Assembly (NCBI RefSeq): GCF_037911585.1
Contig: NZ_JBAJNS010000001.1
Span: forward strand, 810,001 to 874,000
Source: Streptomyces sp. GSL17-111
GTDB taxonomy: Bacteria; Actinomycetota; Actinomycetes; Streptomycetales; Streptomycetaceae
Length of the DNA: 64,000 nt
Direction: 5' to 3'
Shown: positions 26,387 through 35,222 of the stretch, in pieces
How positions within the stretch are numbered: position 1 is the first letter of the stretch
How the letters are laid out: each line of letters starts with the position of its first letter
Notes under the pieces: generated by a model
What the model was told of the DNA's origin: nothing
Databases searched by the model: none
Seen by the model: only the letters and a program-made list of their open reading frames with translations
Translations under genes and position numbers: made by a program

Positions 26387-27790
26387 TCAGCCCTCGGTGA
26401 GCAGGCGTTCCACGGCGGAACGGCAGCCTCCGCAGCCGGTGGTCGCGTGGGTCCGGCGGGCGACGTCGGCCGCGTCCCTGGCGCCTTCGCTCCGGCTGCG
26501 CCGGATGGCCTCGGCGGTCACGTGGGCACACCGGCAGACGACGGCGTCGGGCGGCTCCGCGTCCTGCGCGGCGGCGGCGAGCCCGGGGAAGAGGAGCAGC
26601 CGGCGGTCCAGCGGTATGCGGGCTCCGGTCAGGTACAGCCGCGAGAGCGGGCCCGCCGGAGTGGCGTCGCCGAGCAGGACGGCCCCGACGACGCGCTCCT
26701 CGCGCACGACGATCCGCTGGTAGACGTGTCGGCCCGAGTGGGAGAAGTGCAGGACCTCCGCGTCGGGGTGCGCCGCCTCGGCCTCCACGTCACCCATGGC
26801 GGCCAGTTCGAGGCCCTCCGCCTTGAGCCGGGTGAGGGGCGCGGAACCGGTGTAGCCCGGGCCGGGGCCGCAGCCGCTGTCGGTGAGGGCCTCGGCGGCG
26901 ATCCGGGCCTGTTCCCAGGCGGGTTCCACGAGGCCGTGGGCAACGCCCCGGTGCTCGGCGCAGTCGCCGACGGCGTAGACGTCCGGCGCGCTGGTGCGCA
27001 GGTGGTCGTCCACGACGACGCCGCGCGCCGTGGTCAGGCCGGCGGCGGCCGCGAGCTGCGTGTCGGGGCGGGCGCCGCAGGAGACGACGAGGAAGTCGCC
27101 GGGGACGTGCCGGCCGTCGGTGAGGACGAGGCCGCGCATCCGGCCGCCGCCGAGCACCCGCGCGGCCTGGGCCCCCGTCCAGCAGGTGACGCCCAGCTCG
27201 GCGAGGGCTCCGGCGAGCGCGGCGCCCGCGCCGGGGTCGAGCTGGCGCTCCATGAGGTGGCCCATGGCGTGGACGACGTGTACCTCCAGGCCGCGGGCGG
27301 CCAGCCCGCGCGCGGCCTCTAGGCCGAGCAGCCCGCCGCCGAGCACGATCGCGCGCCGCCGCCGGGAGGCCAGGTCCGCGATGCGGCGGCAGTCGTCCAG
27401 GGTGCGGAAGGCGACGGCGTCCGGATGCAGGTGTCCGTCGTCCGAGACGAGCCCCTTGACCGGGGGCAGGACGGGGCTCGCGCCGGTCGCCAGCACGAGC
27501 CGGTCCCAGCGCAGCTCCCGGCCGTCGGCGAGGGCGACCGTGCGCGCCGCGCGGTCGATGGCCGTGACGCGGTGGCCGGTCAGTGGGGCGGGGAGGCCGT
27601 CCGGCCAGGGCAGGGTGAGGCGCTCGGCGTCCGGGCGTCCGGCCAGGAGGTCGGTGAGCAGGACGCGGTTGTAGGCGGCGTGGGGCTCGGCCCCGACCAC
27701 CGTGACCTCCCACTCGGGACGCGCGGCGTGCACCCGGGTGGCCACCCGGTGTCCGGCCATGCCGTTGCCGACGATCACGACGTGCTTCAC
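26387..27790 (-). CDS. NAD(P)H/FAD oxidoreductase with BFD-like [2Fe-2S] domain, nitrate reductase partner (NasB-like)
   Basis: 467 residues. The N-terminal VIVGNGMAGHRVATR and a central VLGGGLLGLEAARGLAARG are FAD and NAD(P)H dinucleotide folds, as in the N-terminal half of NirB and in NasB. CRCAHVT near 420 and TGCGGCRSAVE near 452 form a C-x-C / C-x2-C BFD-type [2Fe-2S] site. It is expected to pass electrons from NAD(P)H to the molybdoenzyme encoded just upstream. The GTG start overlaps the stop of that gene by 4 bases (GTGA). It is the last gene of the long leftward run beginning at 42857. Confidence 0.83.
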   Translation of the reverse strand: MKHVVIVGNGMAGHRVATRVHAARPEWEVTVVGAEPHAAYNRVLLTDLLAGRPDAERLTLPWPDGLPAPLTGHRVTAIDRAARTVALADGRELRWDRLVLATGASPVLPPVKGLVSDDGHLHPDAVAFRTLDDCRRIADLASRRRRAIVLGGGLLGLEAARGLAARGLEVHVVHAMGHLMERQLDPGAGAALAGALAELGVTCWTGAQAARVLGGGRMRGLVLTDGRHVPGDFLVVSCGARPDTQLAAAAGLTTARGVVVDDHLRTSAPDVYAVGDCAEHRGVAHGLVEPAWEQARIAAEALTDSGCGPGPGYTGSAPLTRLKAEGLELAAMGDVEAEAAHPDAEVLHFSHSGRHVYQRIVVREERVVGAVLLGDATPAGPLSRLYLTGARIPLDRRLLLFPGLAAAAQDAEPPDAVVCRCAHVTAEAIRRSRSEGARDAADVARRTHATTGCGGCRSAVERLLTEG

Positions 27791-29904
27791 AGCGGCTCCA
27801 GACGTACGGCGCAGGCCTTGAACTCGGGCATGCGGGAGACCGGGTCGAGCGCGGCGTGGGTGAGGGAGTTGACGCGTCCCTCCCCGCCCCAGTGGAAGGG
27901 CATGAAGACGGTGTCCAGGGGCGCGGCCGGAACGACGCGGGCGACGGCCAGCACCGACCCCCGGCGGCTGACCAGGCGGACGCGGCCGCCGTCGACCAGG
28001 CCGTGGCGGGCCGCGAGATCGGGGTGGATCTCGGCGTAGGCCTCGGGCTCGCGCTCGGTGAGGGAGGCGACGCGGCGGGTCTGCGCGCCCGACTGGTAGT
28101 GGGCGGCCGAGCGTCCCGTGGTGAGCAGGACGGGGTAGGCGTCGTCGGGCTCCTCGGCGAGGGGCCGGTGCTCGACGGGGACGAAGCGGGCCCGGCCGTC
28201 GGCGTGCGCGAAGGCGTCGGTGAACATCCGTGGGGTGCCCGCCGCGCCCTCCTCGGACGGGCAGGGCCAGAAGACGCCGTGCTCGGCGTCGATCCGCTCG
28301 TAGCTGATGCCCGAGTAGTCCGCCGGGCCGCCTCGGCTGGCCCGCCGCAGCTCGGTGAAGACGGCGTGCGGGTCGGCCGGGAAGCCCCGGGGGTGCCCGA
28401 GCAGCCGGCTCAGCGCGGCGAGCACCTCCAGGTCGGTGCGGACGCCCGGCGGCGGGGGCCGCAGGCGGCGCCGGCGGATGACGCGGCCCTCCAGGTTCGT
28501 CATGGTGCCGTCCTCCTCGGCCCACTGCGCGACGGGCAGCACGACGTCGGCGAGTCGGGCCGTCTCGCTGAGCACGACGTCCGCGACGACGAGCAGGTCG
28601 AGGGCGCGCAGCCGCTCGGTGACGCGTCCGGCGTGCGGCGCGGAGACCACCGGGTTGCTGCCGAGGACGAACAGGCCGCGCGGCCCGCCCGGTGTACCGA
28701 GGGAGTCGAGCAGCTCGTAGGCGCTCGGGCCGGGGGCGGGCAGGGTGTGTTCGGGCACGCCCCACACGGCGGCGACGTGGGCGCGGGCGGCGGGGTCGTC
28801 GAGGCGACGGTAGCCGGGCAGCTGGTCGGCCTTCTGCCCGTGCTCGCGCCCGCCCTGCCCGTTGCCCTGCCCGGTCAGGCAGCCGTAGCCGGAGCCGGGC
28901 GTGCCGGGGAGCCCGAGGGCGAGGGCGAGGTTGATGAACGCGGTGACGGTGTCGGTGCCCTTGCTGTGCTGCTCGGCGCCGCGCGCGGTGAGGACGACGG
29001 CGCGCTCGGCCCCGGCGAGCAGCCGCACGGCCCGGCGCTGGTCGGCGACGGGCACGCCGGTGATCCGCTCGACGCGTTCGGGCCAGAACTCCGCGACGCC
29101 GTCCCGCACCTGACGGAAGCCGGTGGTGCGCCGCGCGATGTAGGCGTCGTCGGTGAGTCCCTCGGCCACGGCGAGGTGCAGCAGGCCGCAGGCCAGGGCG
29201 AGGTCGGTGCCCACCCGTGGCCGCAGGTGGAGGGTGGCCTCCTCGGCGGTGGCGGTGCGCCGGGGGTCCACGACGACGAGGGCTCCCCCGGCCTCCCGCT
29301 GGCGGTGCAGGTGCCGCATGAACGGCGGCATGGTCTCGGCCGGGTTGGCCCCGACGAGCAGGACGGCGCCGGCCCCCTCCAGATCCTCCAGGGGGAAGGG
29401 CAGGCCCCGGTCGAGGCCGAAGGCGCGGGTTCCGGCCGCCGCGGCGGAGGACATGCAGAAGCGGCCGTTGTAGTCGATCCGCGAGGTGCCGAGGACCGTC
29501 CGGGCGAACTTGCCGAGCAGGTACGCCTTCTCGTTCGTCAGGCCGCCGCCGCCGAAGACGGCGACGGCGTCGGGCCCGTCGTCCCGGCGCAGGGCGCCGG
29601 CCCGCTCCGCGACGCGGGCCAGCGCCTCGTCCCAGGTGGCCGGTTCCAGCGGGGCGCCCGGCGCCCGGCGCACCAGGGGGGTGGTGAGCCGGTGCGCCGG
29701 GGAGAGGAGTTCGGCCGCCGTCCAGCCCTTCGCGCACAGGCCGCCCCGGTCGGTGGGGAGGTCGCGCGGACGGACGCGGACGGTCCCCGAGGCGTCCTCA
29801 CTGAGCCACATGCCGCACTGCAGGGCGCAGTACGGGCAGTGGGTGGGGACCGCCTCGGGAGCGGCCGGTTCCGGGGGATCGTCCCGCACGCCGGCACGCG
29901 TCAC
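27787..29904 (-). CDS. nasA: Assimilatory nitrate reductase, molybdopterin oxidoreductase
   Basis: 705 residues from GTG 29904. The N-terminal 4Fe-4S motif is CPYCALQCGMW with a fourth Cys in GGLCAKGW. Molybdopterin-binding landmarks include DYNGRFCMSS (Cys as likely Mo ligand), GANPAETMPP, GGREHGQKADQLPGYR and VLTTGRSAAHYQSGAQ. The GREHGQKADQLPG block resembles actinobacterial assimilatory nitrate reductases. It reduces nitrate to nitrite in the cytoplasm. It overlaps the upstream BBE oxidase and the downstream FAD partner by 4 bases each, so it is translationally coupled to aromatic-pathway genes and has no promoter gap of its own. No nitrite reductase is in the window, so nitrite may be used otherwise. 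Confidence 0.83.
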   Translation of the reverse strand: MTRAGVRDDPPEPAAPEAVPTHCPYCALQCGMWLSEDASGTVRVRPRDLPTDRGGLCAKGWTAAELLSPAHRLTTPLVRRAPGAPLEPATWDEALARVAERAGALRRDDGPDAVAVFGGGGLTNEKAYLLGKFARTVLGTSRIDYNGRFCMSSAAAAGTRAFGLDRGLPFPLEDLEGAGAVLLVGANPAETMPPFMRHLHRQREAGGALVVVDPRRTATAEEATLHLRPRVGTDLALACGLLHLAVAEGLTDDAYIARRTTGFRQVRDGVAEFWPERVERITGVPVADQRRAVRLLAGAERAVVLTARGAEQHSKGTDTVTAFINLALALGLPGTPGSGYGCLTGQGNGQGGREHGQKADQLPGYRRLDDPAARAHVAAVWGVPEHTLPAPGPSAYELLDSLGTPGGPRGLFVLGSNPVVSAPHAGRVTERLRALDLLVVADVVLSETARLADVVLPVAQWAEEDGTMTNLEGRVIRRRRLRPPPPGVRTDLEVLAALSRLLGHPRGFPADPHAVFTELRRASRGGPADYSGISYERIDAEHGVFWPCPSEEGAAGTPRMFTDAFAHADGRARFVPVEHRPLAEEPDDAYPVLLTTGRSAAHYQSGAQTRRVASLTEREPEAYAEIHPDLAARHGLVDGGRVRLVSRRGSVLAVARVVPAAPLDTVFMPFHWGGEGRVNSLTHAALDPVSRMPEFKACAVRLEPL

Positions 29905-31430
29905 GGCAGGGGCACCGACTGGGGGAACCGGAAGAAGCCGTGCGGGTCGTAGGAGCGCTTGACCTGCCGCAGGCGCGGCAGGTTGGACCCGTAGTAGGCC
30001 TCCGCCCAGTTCTCCAGCGCCGTGTCGGGGAAGTTGACGTAGGAGCGCCCGTTGGAGTGCGGGTCGATCGCGGCGAAGATCCCGTCGAGCCAGTGCTGGG
30101 CGGCCTCCCGCTCCTCGGCGGGGGGCGTCGCGGAGGCGAGCGAGACGGTGCACGTGGCGCTGTAGAGCGCGTCGCGGTGGACCCATGCGGTGTCGCCGGT
30201 CGCGGGCAGGTTGGCGCGGGCGCCGAGCCCGAGGAGGCTGACGATCCGCGTCTGCCCCGCCCTGCGCTCCGCCTCGTACGCGGTGAGCAGGTCGGTGACG
30301 CCCTGCCGGGAGAGGTTGGCGTCGAACATCCGGCCCCGGTTCTTCACCCAGGCCTGGCGCGGCAGCGCGGCCTCCGGGTTGCTGCCGGTGAGGTGGCAGG
30401 CGTCGACGGTGCGGTCCTCGCAGCCGAAGACCCGCATCATCGCCCGCTCGTAGGAGAGTTCCTCCACCGCGCGGGTCGCCGGGGAGGTGCCCGCCTGCGA
30501 GACCAGCTCGGCGAGCTCCCGCTCCAGCTTCGCCACGCCGCCGAAGTGCACGCCGGTGATGATGACGGTCGGCCGGTTGCCCGGAGCGGCGTCCGGCAGC
30601 CGCAGGAGGGCACCGCAGGCCAGGTCGCCGGAGGCCTGCTCGGCCCAGCGCAGGTAGGCGTGGACGACGTCGGGGGCGTCGTCCCAGTCCCAGGTCAGGA
30701 CGTAGTGGCCGACGTGGGTGATCGGGTTGGCCTCGACCTCGAAGTGGGTGACGACGCCGAAGTTGCCGCCACCGCCGCCGCGCAGCGCCCAGAAGAGGTC
30801 GGGGTGGGAGTGCCGGGAGGCGGTCACGACCCGTCCGTCGGCCAGGACCACGCGCGCCGAGACGAGCTGGTCGCTGGCCGGCCCGTACTTGCGGTACTGC
30901 CAGCCGGTGCCGCCGCCGGTGATGAACCCGCCGGGGCTCACGCTCGGGCAGAAGCCGCCCGCCACGGCGACGCCGTGCGGCGCGAGCTGCTCGACGATGT
31001 CCACGGACTGCGCGCCCGTACCGACCTTGGCGGTGCGCCCGCACGCCCGCACGCCGTTCATCCGGGTCATGTTGATGACGAGGCCCTCGCTGGTGGACCA
31101 GCCGCCGTAGTTGTGGCCCCCGCTGCGGACGGCCGTGTGCAGCCCGTGGTCCTGGGCGAAGCGGAGGGTGCGGCTGACGTCGCGGGGGTTCTCCGCGAGG
31201 ACGACCGCCTGCGGGTGGATGGTGTCGAACATGGCGGTGGCGAGCTTACGCGCCGGGTCGTACTGCGCCTGCCCGGGGAGCACGACGTCCCCGGAGAGCC
31301 AGTGCTCCAGGCGGTGCCAGGGGACCGAGGAGCGGCGCGGCTGGGCGGTCGCGCTCGGGACGGTCGCGAGCGGACCCGCCGCGGCGGCGAGGCCGGCGCC
31401 TGCTCCCAGAAGTGCCCTGCGGCTGATCAT
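29901..31430 (-). CDS. Secreted BBE-type FAD-linked oxidase (Tat signal)
   Basis: 509 residues from ATG 31430, with GGAAGGAA seven bases upstream. The N-terminus SRRALLGAGAGLAAAAG is a twin-arginine signal. The PCMH-type FAD domain has SGGHNYGG, whose His carries 8-alpha linkage, and GGFCPSVSPGGFITGGG, whose Cys can give the second covalent bond. The C-terminal berberine domain ends YDPHGFFRFPQSVPLP. Such oxidases carry out late oxidations of secondary metabolites outside the cell. It overlaps the aminodeoxychorismate lyase gene (ATGA) and the nitrate reductase gene (GTGA), placing it firmly in the operon. The substrate is unknown. Confidence 0.87.
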   Translation of the reverse strand: MISRRALLGAGAGLAAAAGPLATVPSATAQPRRSSVPWHRLEHWLSGDVVLPGQAQYDPARKLATAMFDTIHPQAVVLAENPRDVSRTLRFAQDHGLHTAVRSGGHNYGGWSTSEGLVINMTRMNGVRACGRTAKVGTGAQSVDIVEQLAPHGVAVAGGFCPSVSPGGFITGGGTGWQYRKYGPASDQLVSARVVLADGRVVTASRHSHPDLFWALRGGGGGNFGVVTHFEVEANPITHVGHYVLTWDWDDAPDVVHAYLRWAEQASGDLACGALLRLPDAAPGNRPTVIITGVHFGGVAKLERELAELVSQAGTSPATRAVEELSYERAMMRVFGCEDRTVDACHLTGSNPEAALPRQAWVKNRGRMFDANLSRQGVTDLLTAYEAERRAGQTRIVSLLGLGARANLPATGDTAWVHRDALYSATCTVSLASATPPAEEREAAQHWLDGIFAAIDPHSNGRSYVNFPDTALENWAEAYYGSNLPRLRQVKRSYDPHGFFRFPQSVPLP

Positions 31431-32269
31431 GTGGTGTTCCTTCCTTCGAAAGCGGGCCGGGCGGCCGGTCCGGCGTCCCGGCGGGTGGTCGGCAGGGGCT
31501 CCTCCAGGGTGCGGAGGAGTTCCCGCCAGCGGGCGGCCTGTTCGGGGGCGGCCGCCCGCGCTCCGGTACCGACCCAGGCGGAGACCGGCCGGATGCCGTG
31601 CAGGGCGTTGACCAGCCAGACCTCGTGCCCGGGCAGCTCCGCCGCCGTGACGGGGGCGGCCCGCACGGGGACGCCCCGGGCGGTGGCGAGGCCGGTGATC
31701 AGCGCCTGGGTGACGCCGCCCAGTTGGTGCCGCCCGGCGTCGGCGGTGCACAGGGTCCCGGAGTCCCACCACAGCAGGCTGGCCGTGGTGGACTCGGTGA
31801 GGACGCCGGAGGGCAGCGCCAGCAGGAGGTCGTCGGCGCCCTCGCGCTGCGCCTCCCGCCGCAGCGCGCCCAGGGCCGGCAGGTCCGGTCCCTTGCGGGC
31901 CGGGGCGTGCCGGGTGTCGGGGCGGGGCGGCACCAGCACGCGGATGTCGGTCCGCAGGGGCGGCGCGGGCCGCACGCGGAGCCCGAGGACGCCGTCGGTG
32001 TGCAGTTCCGTGCGGGGGAACCAGGCGCCCTGCCGGGGCAGGACGGCCAGGGCGGCGTCCCAGAAGCGGGCGGCGACGTCCTCGGGTACGCCCTCCTGGC
32101 GGCAGGCACCGGTGAACCGGGCGCGGTGCGTCGCCCGGCCGCGCATCCGGCCGTCGTCCACGAGCCAGGAGTCGGCGGCCAGCAGGGCGGGCTCGGGCCC
32201 CGCGTCACCGGGCACCAGGCCGTGTCCGTCGTCCCAGACCCACCAGGGGTGCGGTGCGGTGTCCTCCAC
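31427..32269 (-). CDS. pabC: 4-amino-4-deoxychorismate lyase-like class IV aminotransferase
   Basis: 280 residues from GTG 32269, directly after the stop of the monooxygenase gene. A fold-type IV PLP enzyme: RARFTGACR near 49, a Lys in RKGPDLPAL as the likely PLP Schiff-base residue, GADDLLLALPSGVLTESTTASLLWW for the PLP phosphate region and LGGVTQALI near 195. ADC lyase removes pyruvate from 4-amino-4-deoxychorismate to give 4-aminobenzoate. The fused ADC synthase in the same operon supports this over a branched-chain aminotransferase. Confidence 0.82.
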   Translation of the reverse strand: MEDTAPHPWWVWDDGHGLVPGDAGPEPALLAADSWLVDDGRMRGRATHRARFTGACRQEGVPEDVAARFWDAALAVLPRQGAWFPRTELHTDGVLGLRVRPAPPLRTDIRVLVPPRPDTRHAPARKGPDLPALGALRREAQREGADDLLLALPSGVLTESTTASLLWWDSGTLCTADAGRHQLGGVTQALITGLATARGVPVRAAPVTAAELPGHEVWLVNALHGIRPVSAWVGTGARAAAPEQAARWRELLRTLEEPLPTTRRDAGPAARPAFEGRNTT

Positions 32270-33511
32270 TCAGTACCGTCCGCTGGTGTTGGTGGCGGCT
32301 CCGGCGCGCGGGCCGTAGGGCGCCCTCTCCAGCCACTCGCCGCAGGAGGGGACGACCGGGGACAGGGCCGCTCCGGCCGCCTGCCGCAGCCGCGTGATGC
32401 GTCGCTTCGGCCGCAGGTGGTCGAGCGCGGTGCGGGCGGCGTCGCTGTTGTAGAGGGCGGCCTCCCGGCGCAGCACGGCGAACTCGTCGATCGCCCGCTC
32501 CCGGTCGTCCGGGGCGGCCAGCGCCTTGGCCACGCTCTCGGCGGCGGCCACGGAGTCGGCGATGCCACTGTTCATCCCCCGCGCGCCGAAGGGCGGGAAG
32601 AGGTGGGACGCCTCCCCCACGAGGAGCACCCGCCGGTGGTGGTCGGCGAAGCGCTCGGCGACCAGGTGGAGGAAGTGGTACTTGGAGACCCACAGCACGC
32701 GGTCGGCGTACTTGGCGGGCACGACGCGCGGCACCCAGCGCCGCACGGCCTCCTCGTCGGCCCAGTCCTCGGGGGCGTCGTCGTCCTTGCACTGGACGTC
32801 GAGCTGGAACCCGCCGGCGAAGGGCACCCGCATCACGCTGCGACCGCCGAGGCCGGGGTGTTCGTAGGTGAACACCCGCTCCAGCGGCATCGGGTCGTCC
32901 TCGTCCTCCTGGATGTCGACGACGACGTGGAAGGCGACGGAACGGTCGCCGCGCATGGTGATGTCCTGCGAACGCCGCACGGTGGAGCGCGCGCCGTCGG
33001 CGCCGATCACGTACTGGCCGTGCCACACGCCCTCCCCGGCGTGCACCTCCACGCCCTCGGCGGAGGAGCGCACGTCCCGCACCGGTGCGCCCCACTGGAA
33101 GCGCACCCCCGCCCGACGGCAGGCCGCGAGCAGGTGCCGCTCGGTCTCGACCTGCCGCAGGCTGGTGAAGGGCGGGGCGGCGCCGGGGGCGCCCGCGGCG
33201 CCGTCGCGGGCCGGGTAGGTGCGGGCGAACACCTCGCGGCCCCGGTAGACCGTGCGGCGGGTCGGCCACACGACGCCGTGGCTGACCAGCGTCTCGTCCA
33301 GGCCGGGGCTGATGCGGCCCAACAGCCGCAGCGACTCGCGGTGGACGAACAGCGCGCGGCTGCCGGGCCGGACCCGGTCCTCCGGCTCGGCCTCCAGCAG
33401 GGTGACGGGCAGTCCGTGGCTGCGCAGGGCCAGGGCGGCCGTCAGCCCCACCGGGCCGGCGCCGACCACCAGCACCGGAAGCACGTCCTGCGTCGGCTGG
33501 TCTTCGGTCAT
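32270..33511 (-). CDS. FAD-dependent aromatic monooxygenase 1
   Basis: 413 residues. PHBH-like flavin hydroxylase with GAGPVGLTAALAL near 20, a DG-type motif YVIGADGARST near 170 and VGEASHLFPPFGARGMNSG near 295, where the usual GD is GE. It shares this GE variant and a WLE-x-APYGPR C-terminus with monooxygenase 2 (44429-45583), showing that they are paralogues. It lies between an AMP-forming ligase and ADC lyase in the operon, so 4-aminobenzoate or a derivative is the likely substrate. Ring hydroxylation or oxidative decarboxylation to 4-aminophenol are both possible. NAD(P)H is the expected reductant. Confidence 0.85.
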   Translation of the reverse strand: MTEDQPTQDVLPVLVVGAGPVGLTAALALRSHGLPVTLLEAEPEDRVRPGSRALFVHRESLRLLGRISPGLDETLVSHGVVWPTRRTVYRGREVFARTYPARDGAAGAPGAAPPFTSLRQVETERHLLAACRRAGVRFQWGAPVRDVRSSAEGVEVHAGEGVWHGQYVIGADGARSTVRRSQDITMRGDRSVAFHVVVDIQEDEDDPMPLERVFTYEHPGLGGRSVMRVPFAGGFQLDVQCKDDDAPEDWADEEAVRRWVPRVVPAKYADRVLWVSKYHFLHLVAERFADHHRRVLLVGEASHLFPPFGARGMNSGIADSVAAAESVAKALAAPDDRERAIDEFAVLRREAALYNSDAARTALDHLRPKRRITRLRQAAGAALSPVVPSCGEWLERAPYGPRAGAATNTSGRY

Positions 33512-33549
33512 TGGGTGTTCCCCTCGGTCTTCCGTCGCGGCGTGGCGCG

Positions 33550-35139
33550 TCAGTCGTCGGCGTTCAGGACGGGCACGCGGTTCTCGCGCAGCATCTGGGT
33601 GATCTCCACCCGCCGGACCTTCCAGGTGGAGGTGCGCGGCACCTCGCTGAAGGGCCAGTGCAGCGGGGGCGCGAGCGCCGGCAGGTCGGCGGTGGCCTTG
33701 GCCCAGCGGTCGGTGTCCAGCGGGGCGTCCCGCCGCGTGCAGATGACGGGGACGGGCTCGCCGTCGGTACCGATCACGATGATGGCTTCGAGGAGTTCGG
33801 GCAGCCGCGACATCAGCACGTCCTCCACCTCGAGGTTGCTGTCGATGTCGTCGATGCGGTCGATCTCCCGGTCGATGAGGTGGAGCTTGCCGAAGCGGCC
33901 GAGGTGGCCCATGTCCCCCAGCCGCCACCAGCCCTCGTTTTTGTTCCGGAGGTACCGCTCGTGCTCGCCGAGGTAGGTCATCACCGTGCTGCGGCCGCGC
34001 AGTTCGAGGTGGCCGGGGGTGCCCTTGGGCACCGGGCGGCCCGCGTCGTCCACGACGCGCACCCGGATGAAGCCGGGCAGGACGTAGCCGACGTCCCGGC
34101 CGTCCATGCGGCTGGCGCCCTTCTCGGTGTAGACCGCGCCGGAGATCGGTCCCGTCTCGCTCTGCCCGTAGAGCTGGACGAGCATGGGGCGACGGCGCCG
34201 GGAGGCGGCCAGCAGCCGCTGGATGGTGCGCGGGTGGATGGCGTCGAAGGTGCTGCTGTAGTAGCGGACGCTGGCCAGCGGCGAGCCCTCGGCGGTCGCC
34301 AGCTCCTCCCACTGGATGAAGTTGTTGGGGTGGGTCTCCACCAGTCCGGGCCGGTGCCGGACGAACGTGGGCCCGATCTTGTCCGGGTCCGGGTCGTGGA
34401 GGACGACGAGCGGGTTGCCGTAGTTCAGGAACACGCCGAGCGAGTGGAAGAAGCGCGAGTGCACGAACGACATGCACAGCGCGACCGTCTCCTTCCGGCG
34501 CACGGGCCAGGCCATGATCTGCTGCGGCAGCAGCCGGTGGAACAGCCCCCGGGCGTTGTGCACCATCAGCTTGGAGACGCCGGTCGTCCCGGAGGTGTGG
34601 GTGATGAGCGTCGGGTGGGTGGGGTGCATCGTCACCGGCGAGCGCCGGGGGGCGTCCTCGACGGCGGCGATCAGCCGCAGGCCGTCGTGCTCGTCGGTGC
34701 CCGCCAGCAGCGTCTCGTGGGTCAACTCGCGCACCGGGACGCCGTCGAGGGGGCCGGCCAGCTTCGCGGCGTCGGTGATCAGCCACGGCTGGTCCAGCCG
34801 CTTCAGCAGCTTGCCGACGATCTCGCCCGGGAGCGCGGCCGAGATCATCACGGGGACGCCGCCGATCCGGGACACGGCGCTGGCCAGCAGGGATATGTCG
34901 AAGTTGTCGCTCTTGTGCACGGCGACGCGTTCGCTGGGCCGCACGCCCATCCGCCACAGCCGTGCGGAGAGGTCGGCGACGACGTCCGCGACCGACGCGT
35001 ACGTGAAGTGGGTGCCGAGCTTGGGCAGGGTCGCCAGCGGCTCGTCCAGGGTCACGGGCGCGGCGGGGAACTTCCGGGCCGCCTTCTCCCACATGAGGCC
35101 GACGTAGAAGGCGGATTCCGGCAGACGATCGAGGAACAT
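33550..35139 (-). CDS. AMP-forming acyl/aryl-acid ligase (ANL superfamily) 1
   Basis: 529 residues from ATG 35139. P-loop THTSGTTGVSKLMVH near 185, YGQSETGP near 345, RLGDMGHLGRFGKLHL near 425 and the C-terminal catalytic Lys in TSTWKVRRVEIT. It activates a carboxylate as acyl-adenylate and usually passes it to CoA; related ANL proteins (CreM) use the fold for nitrite-dependent diazotisation. Its N-terminus RLPESAFYVGLMWEKAARKFP and many VHSRFFHSLGVF-type residues differ from ligase 2, so the two likely have different substrates. It is separated by 38 bp from monooxygenase 1 and 83 bp from ligase 2. Confidence 0.83.
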   Translation of the reverse strand: MFLDRLPESAFYVGLMWEKAARKFPAAPVTLDEPLATLPKLGTHFTYASVADVVADLSARLWRMGVRPSERVAVHKSDNFDISLLASAVSRIGGVPVMISAALPGEIVGKLLKRLDQPWLITDAAKLAGPLDGVPVRELTHETLLAGTDEHDGLRLIAAVEDAPRRSPVTMHPTHPTLITHTSGTTGVSKLMVHNARGLFHRLLPQQIMAWPVRRKETVALCMSFVHSRFFHSLGVFLNYGNPLVVLHDPDPDKIGPTFVRHRPGLVETHPNNFIQWEELATAEGSPLASVRYYSSTFDAIHPRTIQRLLAASRRRRPMLVQLYGQSETGPISGAVYTEKGASRMDGRDVGYVLPGFIRVRVVDDAGRPVPKGTPGHLELRGRSTVMTYLGEHERYLRNKNEGWWRLGDMGHLGRFGKLHLIDREIDRIDDIDSNLEVEDVLMSRLPELLEAIIVIGTDGEPVPVICTRRDAPLDTDRWAKATADLPALAPPLHWPFSEVPRTSTWKVRRVEITQMLRENRVPVLNADD

Positions 35140-35222
35140 CTCAGGCTGCTTTCTTCTCTGGCGCGGGTGCGGGGGAACGGATACGGGCGGGGCTCCGGGC
35201 GGCCGGGCGCGGGGCCGGGACG

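Noticed and set aside
27787-31044. 1085-residue fusion of the oxidase and nitrate reductase
   Set aside because: The N-terminal part is an out-of-frame shadow of the BBE oxidase; the real start is the GTG at 29904 before the 4Fe-4S motif.
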